From Planctomycetota bacterium (GTDB lineage Bacteria > Planctomycetota > PLA2 > JAEUHO01), in NCBI GenBank assembly GCA_030065025.1, contig JASJDY010000033.1:1-47993 (forward strand): a stretch of 47,993 nt of DNA, given 5' to 3'. Shown here in pieces: positions 41,514 through 47,993 of the stretch. Position 1 is the first letter of the stretch. Each line of letters begins with the position of its first letter. The translations under genes were made by a program, and so were the position numbers. The notes beneath the pieces are model-generated. The model searched no databases. It was not told where the DNA came from and was given only the letters and a program-made list of their open reading frames with translations.

Positions 41514-42680
41514 CTAGCGCACCAGGGCCGGGGCCCGCAGACCCTCGGACAGGCCGCGCCCCGCGCTGAGCAGGGCGTCGACGACTCCGCTGTCGAGCCC
41601 GACGAGACCATCCACCATCACGGCCGACGCGTTCGTCGAGGCCACTCCACCGGGAAGGACCCGGACCACCAGTTCGTCGTCTTCGTGTGAAACGATGCTG
41701 ACCTGTCCGAACCCCACGATGCGTGACGCAAGGCCGGGGTCGTAGATGGGCACGTAGAAGACGCTTCCGGTCGCGAGCGGCCCCGACGGCGGGGCGCCGG
41801 TGGTCACCGCCACCTCGCCGACGGCGCGCAATGTGGGGCACGCGATCGCGCGTCCGACGACCGTCGCCGCCTGGAGCAGGTCGCCGTCTTCATCCTCTTC
41901 GAGCGTGATCGCGTCCCCGGCGCTGCGTGCGTTCCACGCGGCGACCGTAAGCGCGAAGGGCGCGGCGCCGGCCCGCGTCGGCGAGCGGCAGTCGTCGGGC
42001 GCGCCTACGGCGAGCGCCGGACGCGCGGCCGCGATTGCGGTCGCTCGCATCGCGATACCGCGAGCCCGAGCGGCCGGGGCAAGGGTGCCGCCGCGTGCGA
42101 AGAGCCACGGCAGGGGGCGCCCGCGGCTGCTCACGCCGGGCACCGCATCGAGTCCGTCCGGATTGTCCGTCCGCCGAAGGCGCACGAGGAACGCGTCCGG
42201 GTCGCCGAGGTCCGGTGTGAAGTCGTCGCGGCTGTAGTCCGCCCGCTCGATCCGGAGCGGATCCGAGGGCGAGCCTGCCCCGTAGACGTAGCGGCCCGCG
42301 ACCATGTCGCCGTGGGTGGCATTGACGAGGTTCGTCTGGGGGACGGGCCGATACACGCGCGGCTCGGGCAGCGAGATCTGGGCCCCGGCGTCGACGGCGC
42401 CGGTGCCGGGCCCGAGGACGACGTCGCCGCCGGCGCCGTGCTGGAACGGATCATCGGCCGTCGCCTCGAAGTCGTCATCGAACGTCGAGCGCACGAGACG
42501 CGCCGCGGCCTCGCGCCGCCCCACTTCACCTGCGGCGGTGGTCCAGAGCCCCTCGGCAGCTGCCCCTTCCACTGCGTTCTGCATGGCGCCTTGCGCCACG
42601 CGGGCCTGGCCGAGGTCGATCAGCAGACCGAGCACGCCGAAGGCCACCCAGAGGATCAGCGCAGCGAATGCGAGCCACAT
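41514..42680 (-). CDS. TadG-like pilus assembly protein
   Basis: 388 residues. ATG 42680 is seven bases beyond the cpaB stop. The N-terminal TM/prepilin-like helix is LAFAALILWVAFGVLGLLIDLGQ (quoted in part), followed by ARVAQGAMQNAVEGAA, characteristic of TadE/TadG minor pilins. A large beta-rich periplasmic part follows. The leader before the helix is essentially absent, so it probably uses the helix as a membrane anchor rather than being processed like a pilin. It is placed between cpaB and tadZ in the Tad locus. The TadG assignment is by position and N-terminal pattern. Confidence 0.78.
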   Translation of the reverse strand: MWLAFAALILWVAFGVLGLLIDLGQARVAQGAMQNAVEGAAAEGLWTTAAGEVGRREAAARLVRSTFDDDFEATADDPFQHGAGGDVVLGPGTGAVDAGAQISLPEPRVYRPVPQTNLVNATHGDMVAGRYVYGAGSPSDPLRIERADYSRDDFTPDLGDPDAFLVRLRRTDNPDGLDAVPGVSSRGRPLPWLFARGGTLAPAARARGIAMRATAIAAARPALAVGAPDDCRSPTRAGAAPFALTVAAWNARSAGDAITLEEDEDGDLLQAATVVGRAIACPTLRAVGEVAVTTGAPPSGPLATGSVFYVPIYDPGLASRIVGFGQVSIVSHEDDELVVRVLPGGVASTNASAVMVDGLVGLDSGVVDALLSAGRGLSEGLRAPALVR

Positions 42681-42687
42681 CGTGCGC

Positions 42688-43725
42688 CTACTTCCCCTTC
42701 GCCGGCTTCCGGGCGGCGGGCACGGGCACGACCTTGAGCTTCCCGTCCTCGAGCACCTCCATCATGCGGAAGTCCGAGGTCGGGCTCTTCTTGCCTCCCT
42801 CGCCGTTGGACTCGAGCAACCAGGGCGAGCGGTAGTCCGGCGTCACACTGTCCTGCGGATCATCGGGGTGGCCCGAGCGAGGCGTGGCCATGATCGTGGC
42901 GCCGATCGCCAGTGCCTCGGAAAGCGGGCCCAGCTCTTCGGGGGCGACGGCGATCACGACCTCCTGCACGGGCTTCGTGCGCGTCGTCATGCCGCGCGTG
43001 AGGCTCGCCGTGCTCACGGGGATCTGCCGCGTGGTCACGGGCGAGACGATCACGCCGTTCTGCACGAGAACGCGGATCTCCCCTTGCCGGCGCTGTGCCG
43101 CGAGGCGAGCCCGCAGCTCGAGCTCCGCGCCGGCGGCCCCCGCCTTGGAGAGCGCTCCCAGCTGATCGGGCTCGACCTCCACGGCCACGGAGGCCAACAG
43201 GTCGAAGCGGTCTCCGGGCCGGAGACCGACGAGGCCCTGGACGTTCTCGGCTTCGAAGCGGAGCGCCCGCTTGCCGGGCGGGATGCCCGCAACCAGGCCG
43301 GGTCGCGTGCCGCGCGGGAGGAAGTCACGCTCCGTGAACACGTAACCGGGCGCCTTCTCGTGGTCGAGCACACGGCCGACGATCTGGCGTGCGTCAGCCA
43401 GGATGCCCCGCCTCTCCACGACCTCGGCCGACAGGTCCACCGTGGCGACGCGGCCCGCAGCGCGGTCCCAGAGATCGTCACGCTGGATCGACTCGTAGGC
43501 GGCGATCGCACGCGCAGCGATCGGCACGCGTACGCGACCCGGGGCCGGCCCGCGCCGTTCTTCGGCGACGGCCTCTTCTTCCTTGGTCGCAAAGAACGGC
43601 AGGGTCACGACCTCGAGCGCGTGCAGCGTCAGGAGAACGCCGGCCGCGGCGACGAGCAGAAACAGCCCGAGTAGCAATCCGCTCGAGGAGCGAGCCGGAC
43701 GACGAGCGGGATGGGCAGGAGTCAT
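42688..43725 (-). CDS. cpaB: Flp pilus assembly protein CpaB/RcpC
   Basis: 345 residues. ATG 43725 overlaps the tadE stop in an ATGA. An N-terminal TM (GLLLGLFLLVAAAGVLLTLHA) leads to a periplasmic SAF-type domain (VRVPIAARAIAAYESIQRDDL), a CpaB core (YVFTERDFLPRGTRPGLVAGIPPGKRAL, quoted in part) and VQGLVGLRPGDRFDLLASV. The GKRALRFEAENVQGL(V)GL(R)PGDR pattern is the RcpC/CpaB hallmark. CpaB stabilises the secretin and the pilus in the periplasm. Confidence 0.93.
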   Translation of the reverse strand: MTPAHPARRPARSSSGLLLGLFLLVAAAGVLLTLHALEVVTLPFFATKEEEAVAEERRGPAPGRVRVPIAARAIAAYESIQRDDLWDRAAGRVATVDLSAEVVERRGILADARQIVGRVLDHEKAPGYVFTERDFLPRGTRPGLVAGIPPGKRALRFEAENVQGLVGLRPGDRFDLLASVAVEVEPDQLGALSKAGAAGAELELRARLAAQRRQGEIRVLVQNGVIVSPVTTRQIPVSTASLTRGMTTRTKPVQEVVIAVAPEELGPLSEALAIGATIMATPRSGHPDDPQDSVTPDYRSPWLLESNGEGGKKSPTSDFRMMEVLEDGKLKVVPVPAARKPAKGK

Positions 43726-44501
43726 TCGAACACCTCGCGGCGCACCAGGGCCTGGACCGAGAGCAACTTGCGGAATGGGCGTACCTCGCGGCCGAATGCG
43801 AGCTGGCGCCCGAGGCCGTAGGGGCCTGCGTAGGGACCGGGCGTGCCGTCGTCGGGGCGGAGCGACACGCCGGCGGGCAGCGCCGCAGCCGAAACCCCCG
43901 CGGGATCGGCCTCAATCGGGTTGCCGATGTTGGGCGCGTCGAGGCCGTCGCCGCGGAACCCGGTGGTGGCCGCGGCCTGCCACGGGTAGTTGATCCTCAA
44001 GGCCACGAACCCGCGCTGCGGCACCGGGGAGGTCACGTCGAAGGGGCTCTCGCCCGGGAAGTCCGGGTTCGTGATCTCCTCGACGGCCGCAACCCAGGAG
44101 AGGGTCTCGACGCCGTCGGCAGCGCGCGCGTCGACGACGGGAATCAGCACGGTGAGGCCCGTGGGGCGCGATGGATCTTCGAGCAGCGCGCCGGGGTAGC
44201 GCAGGAGCCGTCGGCCGCCCGCCTCGTCGAAGATCATGGCCGGTCGGAGCATCTGGTTGAGCACCGGCCACGTCCCGATCCACTCGGCGAGGTCCAGGCC
44301 TCCGGGGATCGCATCGAGGTCGACGACCAGCAGGTCGTCGTTGTAGACCCGCGCCTTGACGAGGGGATCGGCGAGCGCGTCGTCGAACGTGTATCCGGCA
44401 GGCAGCGGCGTACGCGCAAGTTCCCTGGCGCCCGTGCTCACAGCGCCCTGGACGACCTGGGCCGTGAAGAACAGGCGCCCGAAGTCCAGGATGGCAGCCA
44501 C
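43722..44501 (-). CDS. TadE-like minor pilin, start unclear
   Basis: At least 259 residues from GTG 44501, but this GTG lies inside the conserved N-terminal helix. The same frame continues upstream (44570-44502) through a typical prepilin-like start, GERGVLLIEFALTALLFYVL, with Glu in the fifth-residue region. Yet it holds no ATG, GTG or TTG between there and the pilin gene. An SD-like GGGGAGG lies at about 44641-44647, so the true start may be a rare codon, or an indel may have shifted the frame. The TadE domain continues LDFGRLFFTAQVVQGAVSTGARELART (quoted in part). The remainder is a beta-rich periplasmic domain. Confidence 0.75.
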   Translation of the reverse strand: MAAILDFGRLFFTAQVVQGAVSTGARELARTPLPAGYTFDDALADPLVKARVYNDDLLVVDLDAIPGGLDLAEWIGTWPVLNQMLRPAMIFDEAGGRRLLRYPGALLEDPSRPTGLTVLIPVVDARAADGVETLSWVAAVEEITNPDFPGESPFDVTSPVPQRGFVALRINYPWQAAATTGFRGDGLDAPNIGNPIEADPAGVSAAALPAGVSLRPDDGTPGPYAGPYGLGRQLAFGREVRPFRKLLSVQALVRREVFE

Positions 44502-44635
44502 GAGTACATAGAAAAGGAGCGCGGTGAGCGCGAACTCGATGAGGAGTACGCCGCGCTCACCGGCAGATGCAACTCGGCCGCGCCCGAGGGTGTGGGGCGC
44601 GGACCGATGCGAATGCGGGACGGAAGAGACGACTA

Positions 44636-44986
44636 CTAGTCCTCCCCGACCTCGACGACGAGAAGCTCGAGCTCGTCTGCACCGATGCCGGTGTTGTTAC
44701 CCAGACGGCCCGTCTCGGCTGCGTCGAAGATCGCCTGGGCATCGACGGCGAGGTTGCCGTCGGCGTCGGGGCCGGTCTCGATGATCTTGCCGGAGATGAT
44801 CGGGGCGTTGTCGTCCGCGTGCACGCCGGGCAGGATCGTCGCGGCGGTGGCGATCATGTCGTTGGTCTTGTGGCCCAGGATCGACACGGCGGCGGCGCCG
44901 ATGACGAGGATGGCCGCGAGCAGGAGGCCGTACTCGACCATGACGGTCCCGCGCTGGCGGCGGTTCTTGTTCTTGCGGTTGTTCAT
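44636..44986 (-). CDS. flp: Flp/Fap-type IVb pilin
   Basis: 116 residues. ATG 44986 has GGAG five bases upstream. The basic leader MNNRKNKNRRQRG is cut after Gly-13. The mature protein begins TVMVEYG, with Glu at position +5 (Glu-18) and Tyr at +6, as in Flp pilins. The hydrophobic helix LLLAAILVIGAAAVSILG follows. The C-terminal acidic part (about 60-116) is longer than in most Flp pilins (usually 50-80 residues in total). Cleavage would need a TadV/CpaA-type prepilin peptidase, which is not present in this window. Confidence 0.92.
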   Translation of the reverse strand: MNNRKNKNRRQRGTVMVEYGLLLAAILVIGAAAVSILGHKTNDMIATAATILPGVHADDNAPIISGKIIETGPDADGNLAVDAQAIFDAAETGRLGNNTGIGADELELLVVEVGED

Positions 44987-45073
44987 CGGATCTCCATGAG
45001 GGGTATTGGTTCTAGGTAGGTGCCGCTCGGGTGCGCGGAGTTCCCGGAAAACCCGCTGCGGCAACCGGCCGCT

Positions 45074-46996
45074 CTACTTTCCGAGTCCGCGGAGCGTCTC
45101 GCGGGCCGACGGGAAGGCCCAGACCTGGCTCCGCGTCGTCGGCTCCCGCACGATCACCGGGTGCACCATCACGATGAGCTGGATCTCGTCGCGGGAGCGG
45201 TCCCAGCCGCGGAACAGGGGCCCCGCGCCGGGGAGGTCGCGCAGTCCGGGCGTGGAGTTGTCGTTTGCGGACTTGTTCTTGGACAGGAGCCCGCCCACGA
45301 GGAGGGCCTGGCCGTCCTTGAGGCGCGCCGTGGTCCGCAGGGTCCGGGTCTCGAAGCTCGCGGTGGACTGGCGCGTGCCGGTGGTCTGGCGGATGGCGGC
45401 CGTGAGCTGCGCGTCCGGAAGGCTGATCTCCGGGATGACGTCCACCGTGATGTCTCCCCCACGGCCGACGAGCGGCCGGACGCTCAGCTGGATGCCGAAG
45501 CTGCGGAAGACGACGCTGTTCAGGACGCCACCGGAGGCGGCGGCCGTGGCGAACGCCTGGGGCACCGGGACCTCGCCACCGACCTGGAAGAAGGCGGGCT
45601 CGCCGGAGAGGACGGTCAGACTCGGGCGGGAGAGGCTGCGCGCGAGACCGCGTGCTTCCAGCAGGGTCAGCACCGCGTCGATGGCGACGGGCCCGCCGCT
45701 GAACTGGAACTGGTTGGAGGCCTGTCCGCCCAGGAACGAGAGCACGTTCTGGACCTCTGTCCCTCCGCTGCCCACGCGAGCGGCCTGCGCGCCCTGCACG
45801 CCGCCCGTGCCGCCCGCAGCGCGCGCGGGGTTCAAGGACGGCTGATCGAAGTCCGAGAAGAGCGTCGCGAAGTTGGCGTCGAAGGCCCGCAGGCGCGTGC
45901 AGTTCACCTCGTAGAGACGCGTGTCCACCCGCACCTGGGGCACGTCGCGCACGTGCAGGAGCGAGATCACCCGGCCTTCGCCTGCCTCGAGGATCTTGGC
46001 GCGTGCCACGTTGCGTCCGACGCGGTTGGCCAGTCCGCGCCCGCGACCGCTGCTGTTGCCGAGCCCGGCAGACGATTGGGCGAGCCCGCTGACCACCCCC
46101 ACCTGGCTGTCTCCACCGCCGCCGCTCTCGAGGCGTCCCACCGCGCCCGACTCGTCAGCCACGACGCGGATGCGGTCCGCGCCCTGCTCCTTGCCGACGA
46201 CGGTGCTCGCAGCAAGCGTGAGCGTGCGCGTCAACGCGACCTGGTTGGGGACCGTGCCCTCCAGCACGAAGATGTCGGCGGCATCATCGGGAAGCCTTCC
46301 CCGCACGATGCGACGGACGGTGACCTCGGGACCGGCGACGCTCGCGATCGCGTCGCGGATCCGGTCCTCGAGACGGCCGGGCAGGTTGCGCAGTCGGATC
46401 AGGTTGATCACCGTCCCGGTGGGTCTCGACCGCTCATCCATGGGCGACACGCGACGCGTGTCCGGATCCCCGGCAGGTCCGGCCGGCGGCCCTCCCGGTT
46501 CGACGATCTGCACGCTCGCCGACGCGGCGCGTCGTCCCCGCCCGGCCTGCACGTACTGCTTGGCCAGCGCCTCGGCTGCTTCGGAGTGGCTCAGCTCGGG
46601 GACTACACCAAGGAGGATGACGGCGTCGCGATCGGGAGCGGCCTCCACGGTGATCGACGGATCGATGCGCCGAAGCGCTTCTTCGAGCACGCTGAGATCC
46701 CGCTGGACCCGGAACACGTAGTCGCGCACCTGGCCGTTCGTGAACCAGACGCTCAGGGTGGTTCGCCCCGGAGACAGGGCGAGCACGACCCCCTCCTTCG
46801 AGCTCAACGCGCGGTACTTGACGATGTCCGAGTTCGCGACGGCGACGCGCTGGATCTCGTCGTCGAACGTGAGACGCGCATGGCTCGAGACGAGCAGCGT
46901 GCGCTCCTCCGCCGCCTCGGCCATCGGGACCAGCAGGAACACGAGCAGGAACCACCCCGCACGCCAGGGGCTCCGCCAGTTGATCGGGTTCCGCAT
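45074..46996 (-). CDS. cpaC: Tad pilus secretin CpaC/RcpA
   Basis: 640 residues from ATG 46996 with GGAGGAG upstream. The open frame beyond it runs through the divergent MerC gene and is spurious. The signal peptide WFLLVFLLVPMAEAAEE is followed by the pilus-assembly N-domain (about 33-125: LTFDDEIQRVAVANSDIVKY, LSPGRTTLSVWF). A BON-type segment (about 125-260) and the secretin domain (about 380-625) come next. The secretin has VPQVRVDTRLYEV, VLSGEPAFFQVGGEVPVPQ (each a typical T2SS secretin strand) and LKDGQALLVGGLL, plus a C-terminal LIVMVHPVIV. It forms the outer-membrane pore of the pilus. It is the first gene of the minus-strand Tad run. Confidence 0.93.
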   Translation of the reverse strand: MRNPINWRSPWRAGWFLLVFLLVPMAEAAEERTLLVSSHARLTFDDEIQRVAVANSDIVKYRALSSKEGVVLALSPGRTTLSVWFTNGQVRDYVFRVQRDLSVLEEALRRIDPSITVEAAPDRDAVILLGVVPELSHSEAAEALAKQYVQAGRGRRAASASVQIVEPGGPPAGPAGDPDTRRVSPMDERSRPTGTVINLIRLRNLPGRLEDRIRDAIASVAGPEVTVRRIVRGRLPDDAADIFVLEGTVPNQVALTRTLTLAASTVVGKEQGADRIRVVADESGAVGRLESGGGGDSQVGVVSGLAQSSAGLGNSSGRGRGLANRVGRNVARAKILEAGEGRVISLLHVRDVPQVRVDTRLYEVNCTRLRAFDANFATLFSDFDQPSLNPARAAGGTGGVQGAQAARVGSGGTEVQNVLSFLGGQASNQFQFSGGPVAIDAVLTLLEARGLARSLSRPSLTVLSGEPAFFQVGGEVPVPQAFATAAASGGVLNSVVFRSFGIQLSVRPLVGRGGDITVDVIPEISLPDAQLTAAIRQTTGTRQSTASFETRTLRTTARLKDGQALLVGGLLSKNKSANDNSTPGLRDLPGAGPLFRGWDRSRDEIQLIVMVHPVIVREPTTRSQVWAFPSARETLRGLGK

Positions 46997-47046
46997 GGGG
47001 TCTCCTCCCGCCATCGGCCGGAGGCTATCCGAAAATGGCTTGAGGC

Positions 47047-47066
47047 GATAATGAGAAGCCACTATC
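47047..47066 (+). promoter_or_regulatory. putative Fur/Zur-type operator over the MerC-like gene start
   Basis: GATAATGAG...CACTATC has GATA/TATC arms separated by 12 bases, in an A/T-rich patch. It shares GATAATG with the CobW operator (opposite strand, near 15467) and GATAA with the Fur-family gene operator at 35561. It overlaps the first ATG of the MerC-like gene, which would suit repression, and lies 51 bp from the divergent cpaC start. Confidence 0.5.
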
Positions 47067-47653
47067 ACTCCTCCATGCAGCCCCCCTCCAGCCCCGGCCC
47101 CAGTGCCGATTCGACCACCACGCCGTCTCGACTGACCGCGGCGCTCGATCGCACAGGCGTCATCGCCTCGGTCGGCTGCGCGATCCACTGCATGATCGCG
47201 CCGCTGCTGATCCTGGTGGCGCCCACCCTCGGCGGGTTCTGGGTGCACCCGGTCACCCACCTCCTCATCGCGGCCTTGGTCCTGCCCGTGGCAAGCATGG
47301 CGCTCTGGCGCGGCTTCCGCGAGCACCGACGCCGCTGGATCGTCACCGTCGGTGGCATCGGCATGGCACTGGTGATCATCGGGGTGATCCTGCCCTGGAC
47401 CACGCCCCCTGCGCACGCCGCGCCCGCAGAGTCCACGGAGTCCACCACGTGCCAGGCCTGTTGCCCGACGGTGCATCGCGACGAGGAGACCGGCGCGCTG
47501 GCGCTGCACATCCCGCCGGCGAGCGTGGTCACCCTGCTCGGCGGCCTTGCGCTCATCACGGCGCACATCGCGAACCTGCGCGCTACGTGCGGGGGATGCT
47601 CGCGCCACCGCAGGCGCGAGGAGTCGGCAGCGGAAGCGACTGCGACCGCCTAG
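47051..47653 (+). CDS. MerC-domain membrane protein
   Basis: 200 residues from ATG 47051. A second ATG at 47075 is possible and neither has a strong ribosome site. It has the MerC pattern: TM1 with SVGCAIHCMIAPLLILVAPTL (quoted in part, Cys and His on the same helix), then TMs HLLIAALVLPVASMALW and IVTVGGIGMALVIIGVILPW. A loop with CQACC and acidic/His residues follows, then a last TM VVTLLGGLALITAHIANL and a C-terminal CGGCSRH. MerC was first known as a mercuric-ion carrier. Chromosomal homologues beside zinc regulators are better seen as metal transport or delivery proteins. Here an operator-like site overlaps its start. Confidence 0.85.
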   Translation: MRSHYHSSMQPPSSPGPSADSTTTPSRLTAALDRTGVIASVGCAIHCMIAPLLILVAPTLGGFWVHPVTHLLIAALVLPVASMALWRGFREHRRRWIVTVGGIGMALVIIGVILPWTTPPAHAAPAESTESTTCQACCPTVHRDEETGALALHIPPASVVTLLGGLALITAHIANLRATCGGCSRHRRREESAAEATATA

Positions 47654-47781
47654 TCTGAGCCCAGCTTCTCGAAGGCCAGCTCCAAGACGAGTGTCTTCCT
47701 ACTCGATGGGTGCGAGGTACCCATCGATCGGGACCACGATGCGCATGCGCCCGGGTCGGCGCGGCGGGCGGTCAGCTGCGA

Positions 47782-47993
47782 CTAGCCCTTCGCAGCCTTC
47801 TTCCTCTTGGCGGCCTTCTTCTTCTTCGCCTTCTTCCGCTTGGCAGCCTTCTTCTTCTTCTTCTTGGCTGCCTTCTTCTTGCCGGCGCCCTTCTTCTTCT
47901 TGGCGGCCTTCTTCTTCTTCGCCTTCTTCCGCTTGGCAGCCTTCTTCTTCTTCTTCTTGGCTGCCTTCTTCTTGCCGGCGCCCTTCTTCTTCT
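47782..47993 (-). CDS. Lys/Ala-rich histone-H1-like protein, C-terminal part (runs off window)
   Basis: Only the last 70 codons are inside the window, ending in TAG at 47782-47784. The rest lies beyond the edge. The sequence is almost entirely Lys, Ala and a few Gly and Arg (KKAAKRKKAKKKKAAK, KKKGAGKKKAAKKKK), in repeats of 31 residues. This composition matches the DNA-binding tails of histone H1-like proteins (Hc1, AlgP type) in bacteria. Without the N-terminus no domain can be named. The 111 bp between 47654 and 47781 hold a short hairpin (GATGGGT-ACCCATC arms near 47705-47725) and nothing else I recognise. Confidence 0.75.
   Translation of the reverse strand, partial: KKKGAGKKKAAKKKKKKAAKRKKAKKKKAAKKKKGAGKKKAAKKKKKKAAKRKKAKKKKAAKRKKAAKG
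47807..47992 (-). repeat. two exact tandem copies of a 93-bp unit
   Basis: 47807-47899 and 47900-47992 are identical by eye and the array continues past the window. A perfect 93-bp period (31 codons) inside a coding region indicates recent duplication or gene conversion. Confidence 0.85.

Noticed and set aside
45020-47050. Extension of secretin into a larger fusion protein
   Set aside because: A strong ribosome site and signal peptide at 46996 define the secretin start.
45020-47653. 877-codon plus-strand frame running into the MerC-like gene
   Set aside because: Codons before 47051 are antisense to the flp-cpaC gap and the secretin gene. Only the last 200 codons have MerC character. The matching 844-codon minus frame likewise starts too far upstream of the real cpaC ATG at 46996.
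47782-47993. Simple CTT microsatellite without coding function
   Set aside because: The minus-strand frame is open throughout with a proper stop, and the Lys/Ala pattern fits histone-like tails. The repeat period is a multiple of three.

Overview
The window is chromosomal DNA of a high-GC (roughly two-thirds G+C) Gram-negative-type bacterium. Many secreted or lipid-anchored proteins of unknown role, a LamG plus DUF6067-type glycosidase-like protein, a BBP7-like outer-membrane barrel, leucine-rich-repeat-like lipoproteins and a Lys/Ala-rich histone-like tail point to Planctomycetota. This assignment is inference from gene content and no marker gene proves it. GTG and TTG starts are frequent. 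No insertion sequence, CRISPR array, prophage or rRNA gene was seen.

Layout. 1-1260: a minus-strand, apparently non-coding transcript of about 1.1 kb. It starts with a boxB/boxA-like antitermination leader, contains many hairpins with UUCG or GNRA loops and ends at a textbook intrinsic terminator. It is the strongest candidate here for something undescribed. 1.6-8.8 kb: a sigma-54 activator, an AHSA1/SRPBCC protein, tRNA-Pro(GGG), a large secreted LamG/glycosidase-like protein, a small membrane protein between two imperfect direct repeats, and a methyltransferase. 8.8-15.4 kb: secreted proteins and lipoproteins, a nucleotidyltransferase with a small partner gene, a VOC protein and a HEAT-like protein. 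15.4-18 kb: a CobW/COG0523 GTPase and a flavoprotein behind a Fur/Zur-like operator. 18-31.7 kb: a secreted alpha/beta hydrolase, a membrane protein, a beta-helix lipoprotein divergent from an outer-membrane barrel, an acidic repeat lipoprotein, EgtB (ergothioneine synthesis), a beta-propeller-like lipoprotein, a TPR protein and an SLC13-type transporter. 31.8-36.3 kb: an NmrA/SnoaL fusion, an AraC regulator, an SDR dehydrogenase, a Fur-family repressor and a divergent ECF-type sigma factor. 36.3-47 kb: an almost complete Tad (Flp) pilus locus on the minus strand in the order cpaC-flp-tadE-cpaB-tadG-tadZ-tadA-tadB-tadC-tadD, with several overlapping stop/start codons. 47-48 kb: a divergent MerC-domain protein and the end of a Lys/Ala-rich protein built of exact 93-bp repeats.

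How genes fit together. The Fur-family gene, the CobW GTPase operon and the MerC-like gene each have an AT-rich GATAA-type palindrome at the start of the transcription unit. This suggests a small zinc (Zur) regulon spread over the window. The Tad genes would build and power a Flp pilus, but no prepilin peptidase gene is present here, and tadE has no ordinary start codon in front of its prepilin-like N-terminus.
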